Below, piece after piece: positions 9,402 through 17,633 of a stretch of DNA of 64,000 nucleotides. The translations under genes were made by a program, and so were the position numbers. Each line of letters opens with the position of its first letter. The first letter of the stretch is position 1. The notes below the pieces were generated by a model. The model ran no database searches, was not told the origin of the DNA, and worked only from the letters and a program-made list of their open reading frames with translations. The stretch covers positions 1-64,000 of the forward strand of contig NZ_WIQU01000054.1 of NCBI RefSeq assembly GCF_015732285.1, in the 5' to 3' direction. Source of the stretch: Pectinatus frisingensis (GTDB lineage Bacteria; Bacillota; Negativicutes; Selenomonadales; Selenomonadaceae).

Positions 9402-10745
9402 ATGAATAAACTTGTGGAAGAAGACTTAAAATATATTTGGCATCCATGTTCCCAGATGAAAGACTATGAAACTTTACCGCCAATAGTTATTGATCATGGT
9501 AAAGGCAGTTATCTTTATGATATTGACGGAAACGAATATATAGATATTATAAGTTCGTGGTGGTGTAATTTGCTGGGACACTGTAATCCGGTCATAAATG
9601 CTGCCGTAAAAGAGCAGCTCGACAAATTGGAACATGTTATTTTTGCTAATTTATCGCATGAACCAGCGATCAAACTTTGTCAAGAGTTGGTAAAGGTTTT
9701 GCCGCCAGGTTTAAGTAAATTCAATTTTATGGATAACGGTTCATCTGCCGTAGAGTGCGCACTAAAAATGGCATTTCAATATCAGGCACAGATCGGACAG
9801 ACTAAACGGACCAGATTCATGTGTTTATCCGGAGGGTATCACGGTGAAACAATAGGGGCTTTATCAGTTGGCAGCATGGATCTTTATGCTAAAATTTACA
9901 AGCCGATGCTGATGGATACCATTCATATACAGGCACCGGATTGTTATCGTTGTTCATATGGATTGCAGCGGGATGATTGTCAGTGTGAATGTTTTGAATA
10001 TGCTGAGAAGAATTTTACTCATTATAGTAAGGTAACAGCAGCAATAATTGTCGAGCCGTTATTACAGGGCAGTGCAGGAATGCGTATTTATCCGCCGCTG
10101 TATTTAAAAAAATTGCGCAAACTTTGTGACAGTGCAGGTGTATTGCTCATAGTTGATGAGATAGCTACAGGATTTGGCCGTACCGGTAAGATGTTTGCCT
10201 GTGACTATGCACAGATATCACCAGACTTAATGTGTGTTTCCAAGGGGCTGACTGGCGGTTACATGCCTATGTCGATAAGTATCACCACCAAGAAAATATA
10301 TGATGCTTTTTATGCCGATTATAGTGAAGGAAGGGCCTTTATGCATAGTCACACATATAGCGGCAATCCACTTGGCTGCAGTGCGGCACTTGCGGTGCAG
10401 AAAATATTGCGCGAAGACAAGATATTGGAAAAAGCGCAGCCAATGGCTAAATATCTTAACAATAAAATTCGTGAAAGAATAGCAGAACATAAAAATGTTG
10501 GGGAAATACGCCATATCGGATTGATTAACGCAATAGAAATTGTTGCTGATAAGGTCGATAAGAAACCTTTTGCACCGCAGCTGCGCATAGGTTATCAGAT
10601 ATATAAAACAGCCTTAAAAAATGGACTTTTGCTAAGGCCGCTGGGGGATATACTGTATTTTAATCCACCGCTTAATATTGATAAGGGTACACTTGATAAA
10701 GCAGTAGAAAAATGTGCAGCAGCAATGGAGGCAGTGCTGTCATAA
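9402..10745 (+). CDS. bioA: Adenosylmethionine-8-amino-7-oxononanoate aminotransferase
   Basis: Class III PLP aminotransferase that makes 7,8-diaminopelargonate from KAPA, normally with S-adenosylmethionine as amino donor. The 447-residue length is typical. Visible features: IWHPCSQM at the N-terminus, SSWWCNLLGH (BioA-type WW motif), the cofactor loop DNGSSAVE, IVDEIATGFGRTG with the PLP aspartate, and SKGLTGGYMP with the Schiff-base lysine. It carries a Cys-rich insert CYRCSYGLQRDDCQCEC at about residues 185-201, which may bind a metal and is common in Firmicute BioA. It is the last gene of bioY-bioD-bioA. Confidence 0.94.
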   Translation: MNKLVEEDLKYIWHPCSQMKDYETLPPIVIDHGKGSYLYDIDGNEYIDIISSWWCNLLGHCNPVINAAVKEQLDKLEHVIFANLSHEPAIKLCQELVKVLPPGLSKFNFMDNGSSAVECALKMAFQYQAQIGQTKRTRFMCLSGGYHGETIGALSVGSMDLYAKIYKPMLMDTIHIQAPDCYRCSYGLQRDDCQCECFEYAEKNFTHYSKVTAAIIVEPLLQGSAGMRIYPPLYLKKLRKLCDSAGVLLIVDEIATGFGRTGKMFACDYAQISPDLMCVSKGLTGGYMPMSISITTKKIYDAFYADYSEGRAFMHSHTYSGNPLGCSAALAVQKILREDKILEKAQPMAKYLNNKIRERIAEHKNVGEIRHIGLINAIEIVADKVDKKPFAPQLRIGYQIYKTALKNGLLLRPLGDILYFNPPLNIDKGTLDKAVEKCAAAMEAVLS

Positions 10746-11162
10746 AATACCACAAAATAGTACTATTCAATTAGATAGTAGTAAAGTGCATAATAGAAAT
10801 TATAGAAAATGAGCATAGTGAATATTGTATAATGAGAAAACCTTGTATATAATAACAGCATAAGTTGATTCTATTTATTGCAAAGGCGCAAACGTGTTAT
10901 AGTTTGCGCTTTTTTAGTCTGACCAGTGAATGTGTAAAATTGGATATAAAGGGAAATTGTGTACTGATATCCGGGGGTAAAATTTGTTTAATGGTATCTT
11001 TTAATAGTTATATGGTTTTTTCTTTGGAGGGTTACAGCTGGAGTAAATATGTTGTGCAGATTTATGATTTTTTACAATTAAAACATATAAAACACATAAA
11101 ACATAAAAATTGCAAATGCTTTTTTCTGCAATATCGCTATAATCAGAATGCAGTGATATTAG
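10746..11162. other. Gene-free stretch with one terminator
   Basis: This 417-base AT-rich stretch contains no supportable gene. It holds the terminator at about 10.88 kb and an AT-rich region with short CATAAAA direct repeats near 11.08-11.10 kb. Decayed allC sequence starts at its right edge. Confidence 0.6.
10882..10915 (+). terminator. Terminator downstream of bioA
   Basis: AAGGCGCAAAC pairs with GTTTGCGCTTT around an 8-base loop, followed by a T-run. It lies 137 bases after bioA. Confidence 0.8.
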
Positions 11163-11390
11163 ATAATTGTTGGAGGTCGTGCTGATCATACCGGGACAAC
11201 GCTGATGGATATGTGGTATGATGCTTTTTTGCTGGGAGCAAGTAATGATTGCTGCTGTACCTGATCTTTGTATAGGCAGGATAGATGCGGTGCCGGCCGC
11301 GGGATATTGTAAAATAGCTCCCAATAAAGTAAATACGATATCTGGTCGTATTGTGTTTGAATTGGGTATTCGCAGTATGGTAGAAGGAAA
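11163..11390 (+). pseudogene. Internal fragment of an AllC/M20-type amidohydrolase
   Basis: Translating two frames restores the dimerisation-domain region of an allantoate amidohydrolase / N-carbamoyl amino acid hydrolase (M20 family): GGRADHTGTTLMDMW (family: GRADHAGTTPM), then a frameshift near 11.23-11.25 kb, then VMIAAVPDLCIGRIDAVPAA and NKVNTISGRIVFELGIRS. The N-terminal metal-binding domain and the C-terminus are missing. The reading frame runs without a break into allE-like sequence, which shows a deletion that fused two genes. Confidence 0.82.
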
Positions 11391-11792
11391 AGCCAAATTT
11401 ATTTTTTATAAGCAACGGTATGTGCCATTGGCGGGTTACCAGAGTTATGTGGTAATTGGCAACGCCAATGACATGAAGTATAATATTTATAATGATATGG
11501 CGAATGTGTTCATTAGAGATTTACTGCCAACAGAGATTGGGAATTTGATGTGAATATGCATATTTTATCGTTTAATCTAGGTGGCAGTCACGCATTTGCT
11601 GAAACACATGTACAAGAGCGCGTATATTTTGTCGGGCGAAGGGTTATATCTCATGGAACAGCAATGGCTGCCAATAAAAAAGATGATTTTATGTGCTTTG
11701 GCCCATATGTACCGCAGTGTTCATATGGGGTAGGACGGGAGCCGTTTGCATATATTTATTTCAGTGATTGTAACAAAGATGCACAGATTTAG
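11390..11792 (+). pseudogene. Remnant of (S)-ureidoglycine aminohydrolase (AllE)
   Basis: The second half of the two-cupin enzyme AllE is recognisable: YVPLAGYQSYVVIGNAND, RDLLPTEIG, then a frameshift near 11.55 kb, NMHILSFNLGGSH, ETHVQE, FMCFGPYVPQCSYGVGREP and the closing YIYFSDCNKD. These match known AllE sequence motifs (NMHILSF, ETHVQEH, YIYSKDCNRD). The N-terminal cupin is missing and the frame is broken. The active-site H/E segment (HVQER here, HVQEH usually) is also altered. The fragment ends 11 bases before the intact dehydrogenase gene. Confidence 0.87.
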
Positions 11793-11803
11793 GAGGTAGT
11801 TTT

Positions 11804-12742
11804 ATGAAACTGGCGATTGTGGAACCTATAGGCATTAACGAGGCTAAATGTAATGAATTAACAGAAAAAATATTGAAAAATCGGGTGGAAGTGAGTTATT
11901 ATAATACACCGGCTGATGATGAAGAAAAAATAAAACGTTCCCAGGGAGCACAGGCAGTGATGATTGCCAATAAACCATATAAAGATAATATCCTTATGCA
12001 GTGCCCGGATATTAAAATGCTTTCAGTGGCATTCACTGGTGTCGATCATGTGGGGATGGGTTATTGCCGCAAAAAGGGTATTGTGGTATCTAATTGTTCA
12101 GGATATGCAAATGAGGCCGTGAGTGAATTGGTCATGGGAATGTGTATTGGACTATATAGAAAACTGTCCGAATGCAGCAGCGCTGTCCATACGGGAAAGA
12201 CGAGTGCCGGTCTGCTGGGAATGGAGCTTTGCGGGAAAAAGTTCGGGGTGATTGGTGCTGGTGCCATAGGATTGAAAACAGCCGCTTTGGCCAAGGCGTT
12301 TGGTTGTGAAGTCTACTGCTATAAGCGTAATAAACCTGAAAATAGTGGGTATACTTTTACAGACATGGATACAATTTTGAAGACCTGTGATATTATTTCT
12401 CTACATGTTCCTTTGAATGATAGTACTAAGGGATTGATTAATAGTGATAAGATAAAATTAATGAAAAAAAATGCTATTTTAATAAATACAGCAAGAGGAC
12501 CGGTAGTAGAAACGCAGGCCTTGGCTGCGGCACTGCAAAGCGGCAGTATTGCCGGTGCCGGCGTAGATGTATTCGATGTTGAACCGCCTGTTTCAAAGGA
12601 AAATCCGTTGCTTACGGCGCCTAATATTATTTTGACGCCGCATATTGGCTTTGATACCAAGGAAGCATTGGAAAAAAGAGCTATAATTGCTTTCATGAAT
12701 GTTGCCAAATGGCTCGATGGCATGCCGCAGAATGTGATGTAA
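11804..12742 (+). CDS. D-2-hydroxyacid dehydrogenase family protein, surviving gene of a decayed operon
   Basis: An intact 312-residue NAD(P)-dependent oxidoreductase of the D-isomer-specific family. It has the Rossmann motif GVIGAGAIG, catalytic Arg in NTARGPVVE, Glu in DVFDVEPP and His in TPHIGF. After the second strand (CEVYCYKRNK) the acidic residue typical of NAD-specific enzymes is absent and Lys/Arg follow, which suggests NADPH (inference). An AGGAGG site precedes the ATG. It lies between allE and allC remnants, so its ancestral substrate was probably linked to ureidoglycolate/glyoxylate-type intermediates. Exact substrate unknown. Confidence 0.85.
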   Translation: MKLAIVEPIGINEAKCNELTEKILKNRVEVSYYNTPADDEEKIKRSQGAQAVMIANKPYKDNILMQCPDIKMLSVAFTGVDHVGMGYCRKKGIVVSNCSGYANEAVSELVMGMCIGLYRKLSECSSAVHTGKTSAGLLGMELCGKKFGVIGAGAIGLKTAALAKAFGCEVYCYKRNKPENSGYTFTDMDTILKTCDIISLHVPLNDSTKGLINSDKIKLMKKNAILINTARGPVVETQALAAALQSGSIAGAGVDVFDVEPPVSKENPLLTAPNIILTPHIGFDTKEALEKRAIIAFMNVAKWLDGMPQNVM

Positions 12743-12768
12743 GATTTAAATGGACCATGAGGGAAAAG

Positions 12769-13017
12769 AAATGTTTATGCAAAGGCTGAAAATATAGAAA
12801 AATGGTTTAGAAAAATAAATCGATTTAATTCCACACCGGAATTTGGGACGATGGATACTTTTCACAAAAATTCGCATCATCAGGTATGATTTTTGTGCCG
12901 GGCAGAGCGGGCATAAGTCATAGTCCAGAAGAATGGACAGATTTTGCAGCTATTGATAAAGGTACGAATGTATTGAAAAATACTTTATGTGCATTGGCGA
13001 ATCTAAAAGGATTATGA
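12769..13017 (+). pseudogene. AllC-type amidohydrolase reduced to its two ends
   Basis: An AGGG site and ATG are present, but the AllC-like frame (IEKWFRKINRFNSTPEFGTMD, within 20 residues: NRFNSTPEFGT) is one base out of phase with it. After about 35 codons the sequence jumps, in another frame, to the family C-terminus: SGMIFVPGRAGISHSPEEW, then DKGTNVLKNTLCALA and a TGA at 13015-13017. Roughly 300 central residues are deleted. It is a clear deletion remnant of an allantoate amidohydrolase-type gene. Confidence 0.85.
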
Positions 13018-13089
13018 TTTTATCCATTATAAATTAGCTAAAGATAACAGCTGTATTTTCCAGTTATTATTCCTGTATATTGATAATGC

Positions 13090-13135
13090 AAAAAGTGTGT
13101 AACTCGTCATTAGTAACGAATTTACACACTTTTTT
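13090..13135 (+). terminator. Terminator after the decayed all locus
   Basis: AAAAAGTGTGTAA pairs with TTACACACTTTTT around a 19-base loop that itself contains CGT/ACG; a T-run follows. Orientation fits the rightward all-type operon. Confidence 0.8.
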
Positions 13136-13190
13136 GCTATTATAAAAATAATACTAATGATATAACCTTTTAAAAGTAATTACAATAATC

Positions 13191-13229
13191 AGAAAAAAGT
13201 GACTGCCGCATCTTCGAAATGCGACAGTC
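13191..13229 (-). terminator. Terminator of the 5-oxoproline operon
   Basis: On the minus strand GACTGTCGCAT pairs with ATGCGGCAGTC around a 7-base loop, then ACTTTTTTCTG. It lies 18 bases after the DUF1445 stop codon and closes the leftward operon. Confidence 0.85.
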
Positions 13230-13246
13230 CAAAATGATGTGATTAT

Positions 13247-14035
13247 TTACATTATAGCTAACTGGGCATTGGGAATATCGGTAATAAACATATAACCGGG
13301 TGCGTGAGTTATCATAAAGGCTGGTTTTACAGTCATTGCTATAGACTGCGGTGTTACACCGCAAGCCCAAAATACAGGAATTTCCCCATCGTATATCTTG
13401 GAAGGTTCACCGAAATCAGGTTTATTAATATCTTTAATACCAATCATTTCAGGATTGCCGAGATGAATGGGAGCGCCATGCACAAAGGGCATTCGTGTTG
13501 TTATTTGAATAGCACGGATAGCGTCGGCTGGTTTCATTGGACGCATAGATACGACCATTGGCCCATGGAAAACTCCGGCAGGGATACATTCGATATTGGT
13601 TAAATACATTGGCACATTGTGATTATCGGTAATGTGGCGTATTTCCAGACCAGCTTCAAGCATCGGACTTTCAAAGGAAAAACTGCAGCCTAAGAGAAAG
13701 GCAACCAAGTCATTGGACCAATATGGAGCAATATTATCAACCTCATCGGTTAATTCCCCATGACGATAGATGCGATAACGCGGAATGTCATAGCGAAGAT
13801 CAGCTGTTGGTGCCGTAAGGCGCGGTATGGGACTGCCTGCTTCAGTGACATCAAGCAGTGGACAAGGTTTTTTATTGCGCTGGCAAAATAGCAAAAAATC
13901 AAAAGCAAGTTCTTTCGGCAATATTACCATATTTGCCTGGGCATAGCCATTGCACATGCCGCTGGTCGGCACAGATATTTTCCCATCACGAACCAACTGA
14001 CGTACTTGTTTAGGTGTAAAATCTGCATAATTCAT
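13247..14035 (-). CDS. DUF1445 family protein, putative hydro-lyase / D-glutamate cyclase-like
   Basis: A 262-residue cytoplasmic protein of the DUF1445 (YcsI) family, seen from GMCNGYAQANMVILP, CPLLDVTEAGSP, DLRYDIPRYRIYRHGE, FLLGCSFSFE, and the C-terminal VFWACGVTPQ and THAPGYMFITD. The family is annotated as putative hydro-lyase. A DUF1445 domain is also part of the mammalian D-glutamate cyclase DGLUCY, which makes 5-oxo-D-proline. It is the last gene of the pxp-acc operon, 20 bases after accC. That context supports a role in making or recycling 5-oxoproline; the exact reaction is inferred. Confidence 0.83.
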   Translation of the reverse strand: MNYADFTPKQVRQLVRDGKISVPTSGMCNGYAQANMVILPKELAFDFLLFCQRNKKPCPLLDVTEAGSPIPRLTAPTADLRYDIPRYRIYRHGELTDEVDNIAPYWSNDLVAFLLGCSFSFESPMLEAGLEIRHITDNHNVPMYLTNIECIPAGVFHGPMVVSMRPMKPADAIRAIQITTRMPFVHGAPIHLGNPEMIGIKDINKPDFGEPSKIYDGEIPVFWACGVTPQSIAMTVKPAFMITHAPGYMFITDIPNAQLAIM

Positions 14036-14055
14036 GTTTATTCTCCTATGGAAAA

Positions 14056-15417
14056 TTACAAGGGTTTATTCAAGATTTCTTCTAAATGATCTTCCAGATA
14101 ATTAGTATCGATTCTTCCTGCGAGAAATATTTTATTGGCTAGTAGCCGGCGATGCATATCTATGGTAGTTTTGACGCCGGTTATTGTAAAATTATTTAAC
14201 GCATAGGCCATTTTTTCTATGGCTTTGTCACGCGTGGGGGCCCAGACAATTACCTTGGCGATCATTGAATCATAAAATGGTGTTATGATATTGCCGGTAT
14301 ACATAGCACTGTCAATGCGGATACCGCTGCCGGCGGGAGGACTATAGGCGGTCAGTATGCCTGGACAGGGCATAAAATTGTTATAAGGATCTTCAGCATT
14401 AATGCGGCATTCTATGGCCCAGCCATTAATATGAATATCATCTTGTGTCCAGGGAAGAACTTCTCCGGCAGCAACGATAATCTGTGCCTTGATAAGATCA
14501 GTTCCGGTTATCATCTCAGTGACTGGATGTTCTACCTGGATACGGGTGTTCATTTCCATAAAATAAAAATTTTTTTGTTCATCAACTATAAATTCAATGG
14601 TTCCGGCACCACTGTAATTAACGGCTTTAGCAGCGCAAACAGCTGCAGTTCCCATTCTTTTCCGCAGAACATCGGTTATTATAGGAGACGGGGCCTCTTC
14701 AAGCAGTTTTTGGTGGCGGCGCTGTACGGAACAGTCACGTTCTCCCAGATAAACGACATTACCGTAATTATCGGCCATTATTTGTATTTCTACATGTCGA
14801 GAATGTGTGAGGTATTTCTCCAGATAGACACCGGCATTACCAAAAGATCGTTCGGCTTCTTGCGCAGCCTGATGCAGTGCTTTTTCGAGTTCTGAACTGC
14901 TGTCGACGACACGCATTCCCTTGCCGCCGCCACCGGCAGTTGCCTTTATAAGCACCGGATATCCAATTTTTTCGGCGGTTTTCTTAGCATCGGCACTGTT
15001 TACAATAAGGTTTTTTGTTCCTGGAATAATAGGAACGGCGGCTTTGGACATAGTTTGTCTGGCAATAGCCTTATCGCCCATACTGGCTATTGCACTGCTT
15101 GATGGGCCAATAAAGTTTATATTGGCGTTTATACAGGCTTTGGCAAAGTCGGCATTTTCAGCCAGAAAACCATAACCGGGATGGATTGCGTCTGCCTTGG
15201 TGTGTAAAGCGATAGTGATTATTCTTGAAATATCCAGATAGCTTTTTTTAGCTTGTGAGGCACCGATGCAGTAAGCTTCGTCAGCTAATTTAACATGTAG
15301 TGAATCTTTATCGGTTTTTGAATATACAGCCACCGACAGAATGCCCATTTCGTGGCATGCTTTAATTATTCGGACAGCAATTTCACCACGATTGGCAATA
15401 AGAATTTTTCTAAACAT
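14056..15417 (-). CDS. accC: Biotin carboxylase subunit
   Basis: Carboxylates biotin on a carrier protein using ATP and bicarbonate. The 453-residue protein has the N-terminal FRKILIANRGEIAVRI, the ATP-grasp Gly-rich loop TAGGGGKGMRVV, EKYLTHSRHVEIQIMAD, ERDCSVQRRHQKLLEEAP, EMNTRIQVEHPVTE and ECRINAEDP. ATG 15417 is chosen over the ATG two codons upstream because the AGGACAGGG site is about 9 bases from it and family members begin MFxKILIANRGE. It is co-transcribed with accB and pxpC-pxpB-pxpA, while accA/accD are not present. It may therefore serve a dedicated carboxylase and not fatty acid synthesis. Confidence 0.95.
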   Translation of the reverse strand: MFRKILIANRGEIAVRIIKACHEMGILSVAVYSKTDKDSLHVKLADEAYCIGASQAKKSYLDISRIITIALHTKADAIHPGYGFLAENADFAKACINANINFIGPSSSAIASMGDKAIARQTMSKAAVPIIPGTKNLIVNSADAKKTAEKIGYPVLIKATAGGGGKGMRVVDSSSELEKALHQAAQEAERSFGNAGVYLEKYLTHSRHVEIQIMADNYGNVVYLGERDCSVQRRHQKLLEEAPSPIITDVLRKRMGTAAVCAAKAVNYSGAGTIEFIVDEQKNFYFMEMNTRIQVEHPVTEMITGTDLIKAQIIVAAGEVLPWTQDDIHINGWAIECRINAEDPYNNFMPCPGILTAYSPPAGSGIRIDSAMYTGNIITPFYDSMIAKVIVWAPTRDKAIEKMAYALNNFTITGVKTTIDMHRRLLANKIFLAGRIDTNYLEDHLEEILNKPL

Positions 15418-15431
15418 AAGCATCCCTGTCC

Positions 15432-15863
15432 TTAATAGGTTTTTATTCTAAATAACGGCTGCCCGTATTCGACAAAATCACCGTCTTTTACAAGAATGTC
15501 AACTATTTCGCCTTCAACCTGTGCTTCAATTTCGGAAAAAAGTTTCATTGCTTCTAAAATGCAAACAATAGTATTAGGGTGAACTTTTGTGCCAATTTTT
15601 ACGAAAGAAGGAATATCCGGTTCAGATGAACTGTAAAAAGTGCCTACCATTGGAGCCGTTATTTCTTCTGTTTTTTCTTGGGTATGTTCAATCAAAGCGG
15701 GAGAAATTGATTTGACTTTGTCAAAGGACTGTCCTGCTGCAATCGGGACACAGGAATTTTTTTCCAGGACGATTTCTCCGTCACTGTATTTTAATTTTAA
15801 TCTATTTAAAGTGGAATGCTCCAATGCCTGCATTAAATCTTTTATTTCCGATAATTCCAACAA
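15432..15863 (-). CDS. accB: Biotin carboxyl carrier protein
   Basis: A 143-residue biotin acceptor. The N-terminal helix region ([13 protein letters not shown]) is followed by a linker and a C-terminal biotinyl domain with the modification site EAMKL and the flanking [13 protein letters not shown] typical of AccB. The start is TTG 15863, 8 bases after AGGAGGA. It lies 15 bases after pxpC and directly before accC. A complete AccB-type N-terminus is present, so it could also serve acetyl-CoA carboxylase; gene context points to the oxoprolinase-type complex. Confidence 0.94.
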   Translation of the reverse strand: MLELSEIKDLMQALEHSTLNRLKLKYSDGEIVLEKNSCVPIAAGQSFDKVKSISPALIEHTQEKTEEITAPMVGTFYSSSEPDIPSFVKIGTKVHPNTIVCILEAMKLFSEIEAQVEGEIVDILVKDGDFVEYGQPLFRIKTY

Positions 15864-15878
15864 GATGGATTCCTCCTG

Positions 15879-16883
15879 TTAATTTTGTAATTTAGCATTT
15901 ATGGCAATCTTTATATTTTCCATGAACTTTTCCATCTCAATGAACAACTGCTCACCCTCTTCGTTGCTTATCAACTTGAAATGGATGTGATCATTGGGTT
16001 TCATCTGTGCTATGCGGGCAACGTCAACAGCAATTGCCTGAGCAATGATCGGATAGCCGGCTACCGATTGATGGTCGGCCATTAGAATAATGGGCAGCCC
16101 CTGAGGCGGAACCTGAATGGTACCAAGCCCCACTGCTTCGGATATTATTTCCAGAGGATTTTCTGTTCGCAGGAGGTCACCTTTTAAACGATATCCCATA
16201 CGATCGGCGTTGTTGGTGACAGTGTATTCAGATGAAAAAAAATTGTATTTTGATTGTTGATCAAAATATTTATAATGTATTCCGGCAGTCACACGTATAG
16301 GTTTGCGTAATATCTTGCCGGAGAGATGGGTCTTTCCTATATACCATTTGGCTTCAGCAAATGACTGTGCACCGCGGGAAAGCAGAGCTGATAGCATTTG
16401 CCTTCCGAAAGAGTGCGGCGTGCCAGTATTGAGTAAATCATTTTTTTGCAGGGAACGGCCTTTAAAACCACCAAAATTGGCTCTTAGGTAAGTGCTCTTG
16501 CTGCCCATGACCGGGTTGACATCAAAGCCACCAGCTGCGGCTAAATAAGCGCGGCAGCCTGTATGGCAGCTGTCGAATTTCATTATGGCCCCTGTCTTTA
16601 CGGCAACGGGACGCATATATGGGACAGGCATGCCATCGATTATCGGGTTAAAGTTACCGCCGGTGACAGCAATCAAAGTGTCGGCAGTAAATTCTATAGT
16701 CGGACCTAAAAGTGTAATCTCCAGTGTCCCTTCATTTTCGTCATTACCGACAAGCATATTGGCAAGACGCATTGAGTAGGTATCCATGGCACCGGATATT
16801 AAAACGCCTATTTTTTGATAGCCGTAACGGCCGGCATCCTGTATGCTGGTCAATAAACCGGGTCGGATTATTTTCAGACTCAT
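15879..16883 (-). CDS. pxpC: 5-oxoprolinase subunit C / carboxyltransferase A-B subdomain (KipA)
   Basis: A 334-residue KipA-family protein (CT_A_B domain, also found in the carboxyltransferase part of urea carboxylase). Motifs: GLLTSIQDAGRYGYQ, GAMDTYSMRLANMLVGN, LEITLLGPTIEF, AYLAAAGGFDV, GSKSTYLRANFGGFKGRSL, RMGYRLKG, EIISEAVGLGTIQVPPQG and LMADHQSVAGYPIIA. With PxpA and PxpB it forms the bacterial 5-oxoprolinase, which hydrolyses 5-oxoproline to glutamate with ATP. Its start overlaps the pxpB stop by 4 bases, so the two are translationally coupled. Confidence 0.94.
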   Translation of the reverse strand: MSLKIIRPGLLTSIQDAGRYGYQKIGVLISGAMDTYSMRLANMLVGNDENEGTLEITLLGPTIEFTADTLIAVTGGNFNPIIDGMPVPYMRPVAVKTGAIMKFDSCHTGCRAYLAAAGGFDVNPVMGSKSTYLRANFGGFKGRSLQKNDLLNTGTPHSFGRQMLSALLSRGAQSFAEAKWYIGKTHLSGKILRKPIRVTAGIHYKYFDQQSKYNFFSSEYTVTNNADRMGYRLKGDLLRTENPLEIISEAVGLGTIQVPPQGLPIILMADHQSVAGYPIIAQAIAVDVARIAQMKPNDHIHFKLISNEEGEQLFIEMEKFMENIKIAINAKLQN

Positions 16884-17608
16884 ACTTTATCCTCCTTCAG
16901 CCGTTGGTATTCTTCTGGTGAAATAGGTACGAATTTTACTAAATCGCCGGAATGCAGCAGACTGGGACTGGATGCTTTCAGATCAAATAAATTAAGCGGA
17001 GTGCGGCCAATAAGCTGCCAGCCACCAGGTGTGCTTATCGGATAGCCACCAGTTTGTTTACCGGCAATACCAATACTGCCGGCAGGAATGACCAGTCGAG
17101 GTTCCTTGCGCCGCGGTGTGGCAATCCGCTCATCCATTCCACCGAGATAAGGAAATCCAGGACAAAACCCGATCATATAAACCAGATAAGTACTCTGGGA
17201 ATGAATATTGATTACATCTGTACAACTTAAATTATTGTAGTTGGCAACAAATTCAATATCCGGGCCATATTCATCACCATAACATACAGGAATTTCCACT
17301 GTATGCGGCTTTGCCTGGGGCATCTTGACAGCTGCAGCTATATAATTTTTAATGAGCCCGGTTACAATAGTGAAAGCAGTTTTTTCTTTAGAGATTACAC
17401 AGTGGTTTTTTACTGTGAATGGATTATAAAAAACGGCAACACTGGTATAGGATATAGTATATTCACATAAACCGGGAAAAGGATGCTTATCTATGTAGTC
17501 AGATAAGTTTTTAACATTTTTGTGAATTTGCGGATTTATTTCATCGCCGAAAATAATAATAAGTCCGGTTTCACCAAGTGGTTTTATAGTATAGGCAAGT
17601 TTATCCAA
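16880..17608 (-). CDS. pxpB: 5-oxoprolinase subunit B / carboxyltransferase C-D subdomain (KipI)
   Basis: A 242-residue KipI-family protein (CT_C_D domain). Diagnostic segments are YTISYTSVAVFYNP, the EIPVCYGDEYGPD(I) stretch, YMIGFCPGFPYLGGMDERI, PRKEPRLVIPAGSIGIAGKQTGGYP within shorter blocks (PRL, PAGSIGIAG, QTGGYPI), and GGWQLIGRTP. PxpB and PxpC form the ATP-using half of 5-oxoprolinase; in B. subtilis KipI also inhibits the sporulation kinase KinA. No sporulation kinase is seen here, so the metabolic role is preferred. Confidence 0.94.
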   Translation of the reverse strand: MDKLAYTIKPLGETGLIIIFGDEINPQIHKNVKNLSDYIDKHPFPGLCEYTISYTSVAVFYNPFTVKNHCVISKEKTAFTIVTGLIKNYIAAAVKMPQAKPHTVEIPVCYGDEYGPDIEFVANYNNLSCTDVINIHSQSTYLVYMIGFCPGFPYLGGMDERIATPRRKEPRLVIPAGSIGIAGKQTGGYPISTPGGWQLIGRTPLNLFDLKASSPSLLHSGDLVKFVPISPEEYQRLKEDKV

Positions 17609-17633
17609 AATTTTTCTCCTTAGTGAATATGTC

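Noticed and set aside
11080-11110. Short tandem-like CATAAAA/ACATATAAAAC repeats
   Set aside because: Only three to four irregular copies in AT-rich DNA, with no spacer structure; not a CRISPR array.
10865-11185. Plus-strand open frame of 106 codons between bioA and the allC remnant
   Set aside because: Low-complexity AT-driven sequence, crosses a terminator, no ribosome binding site, runs out of frame into the allC remnant.
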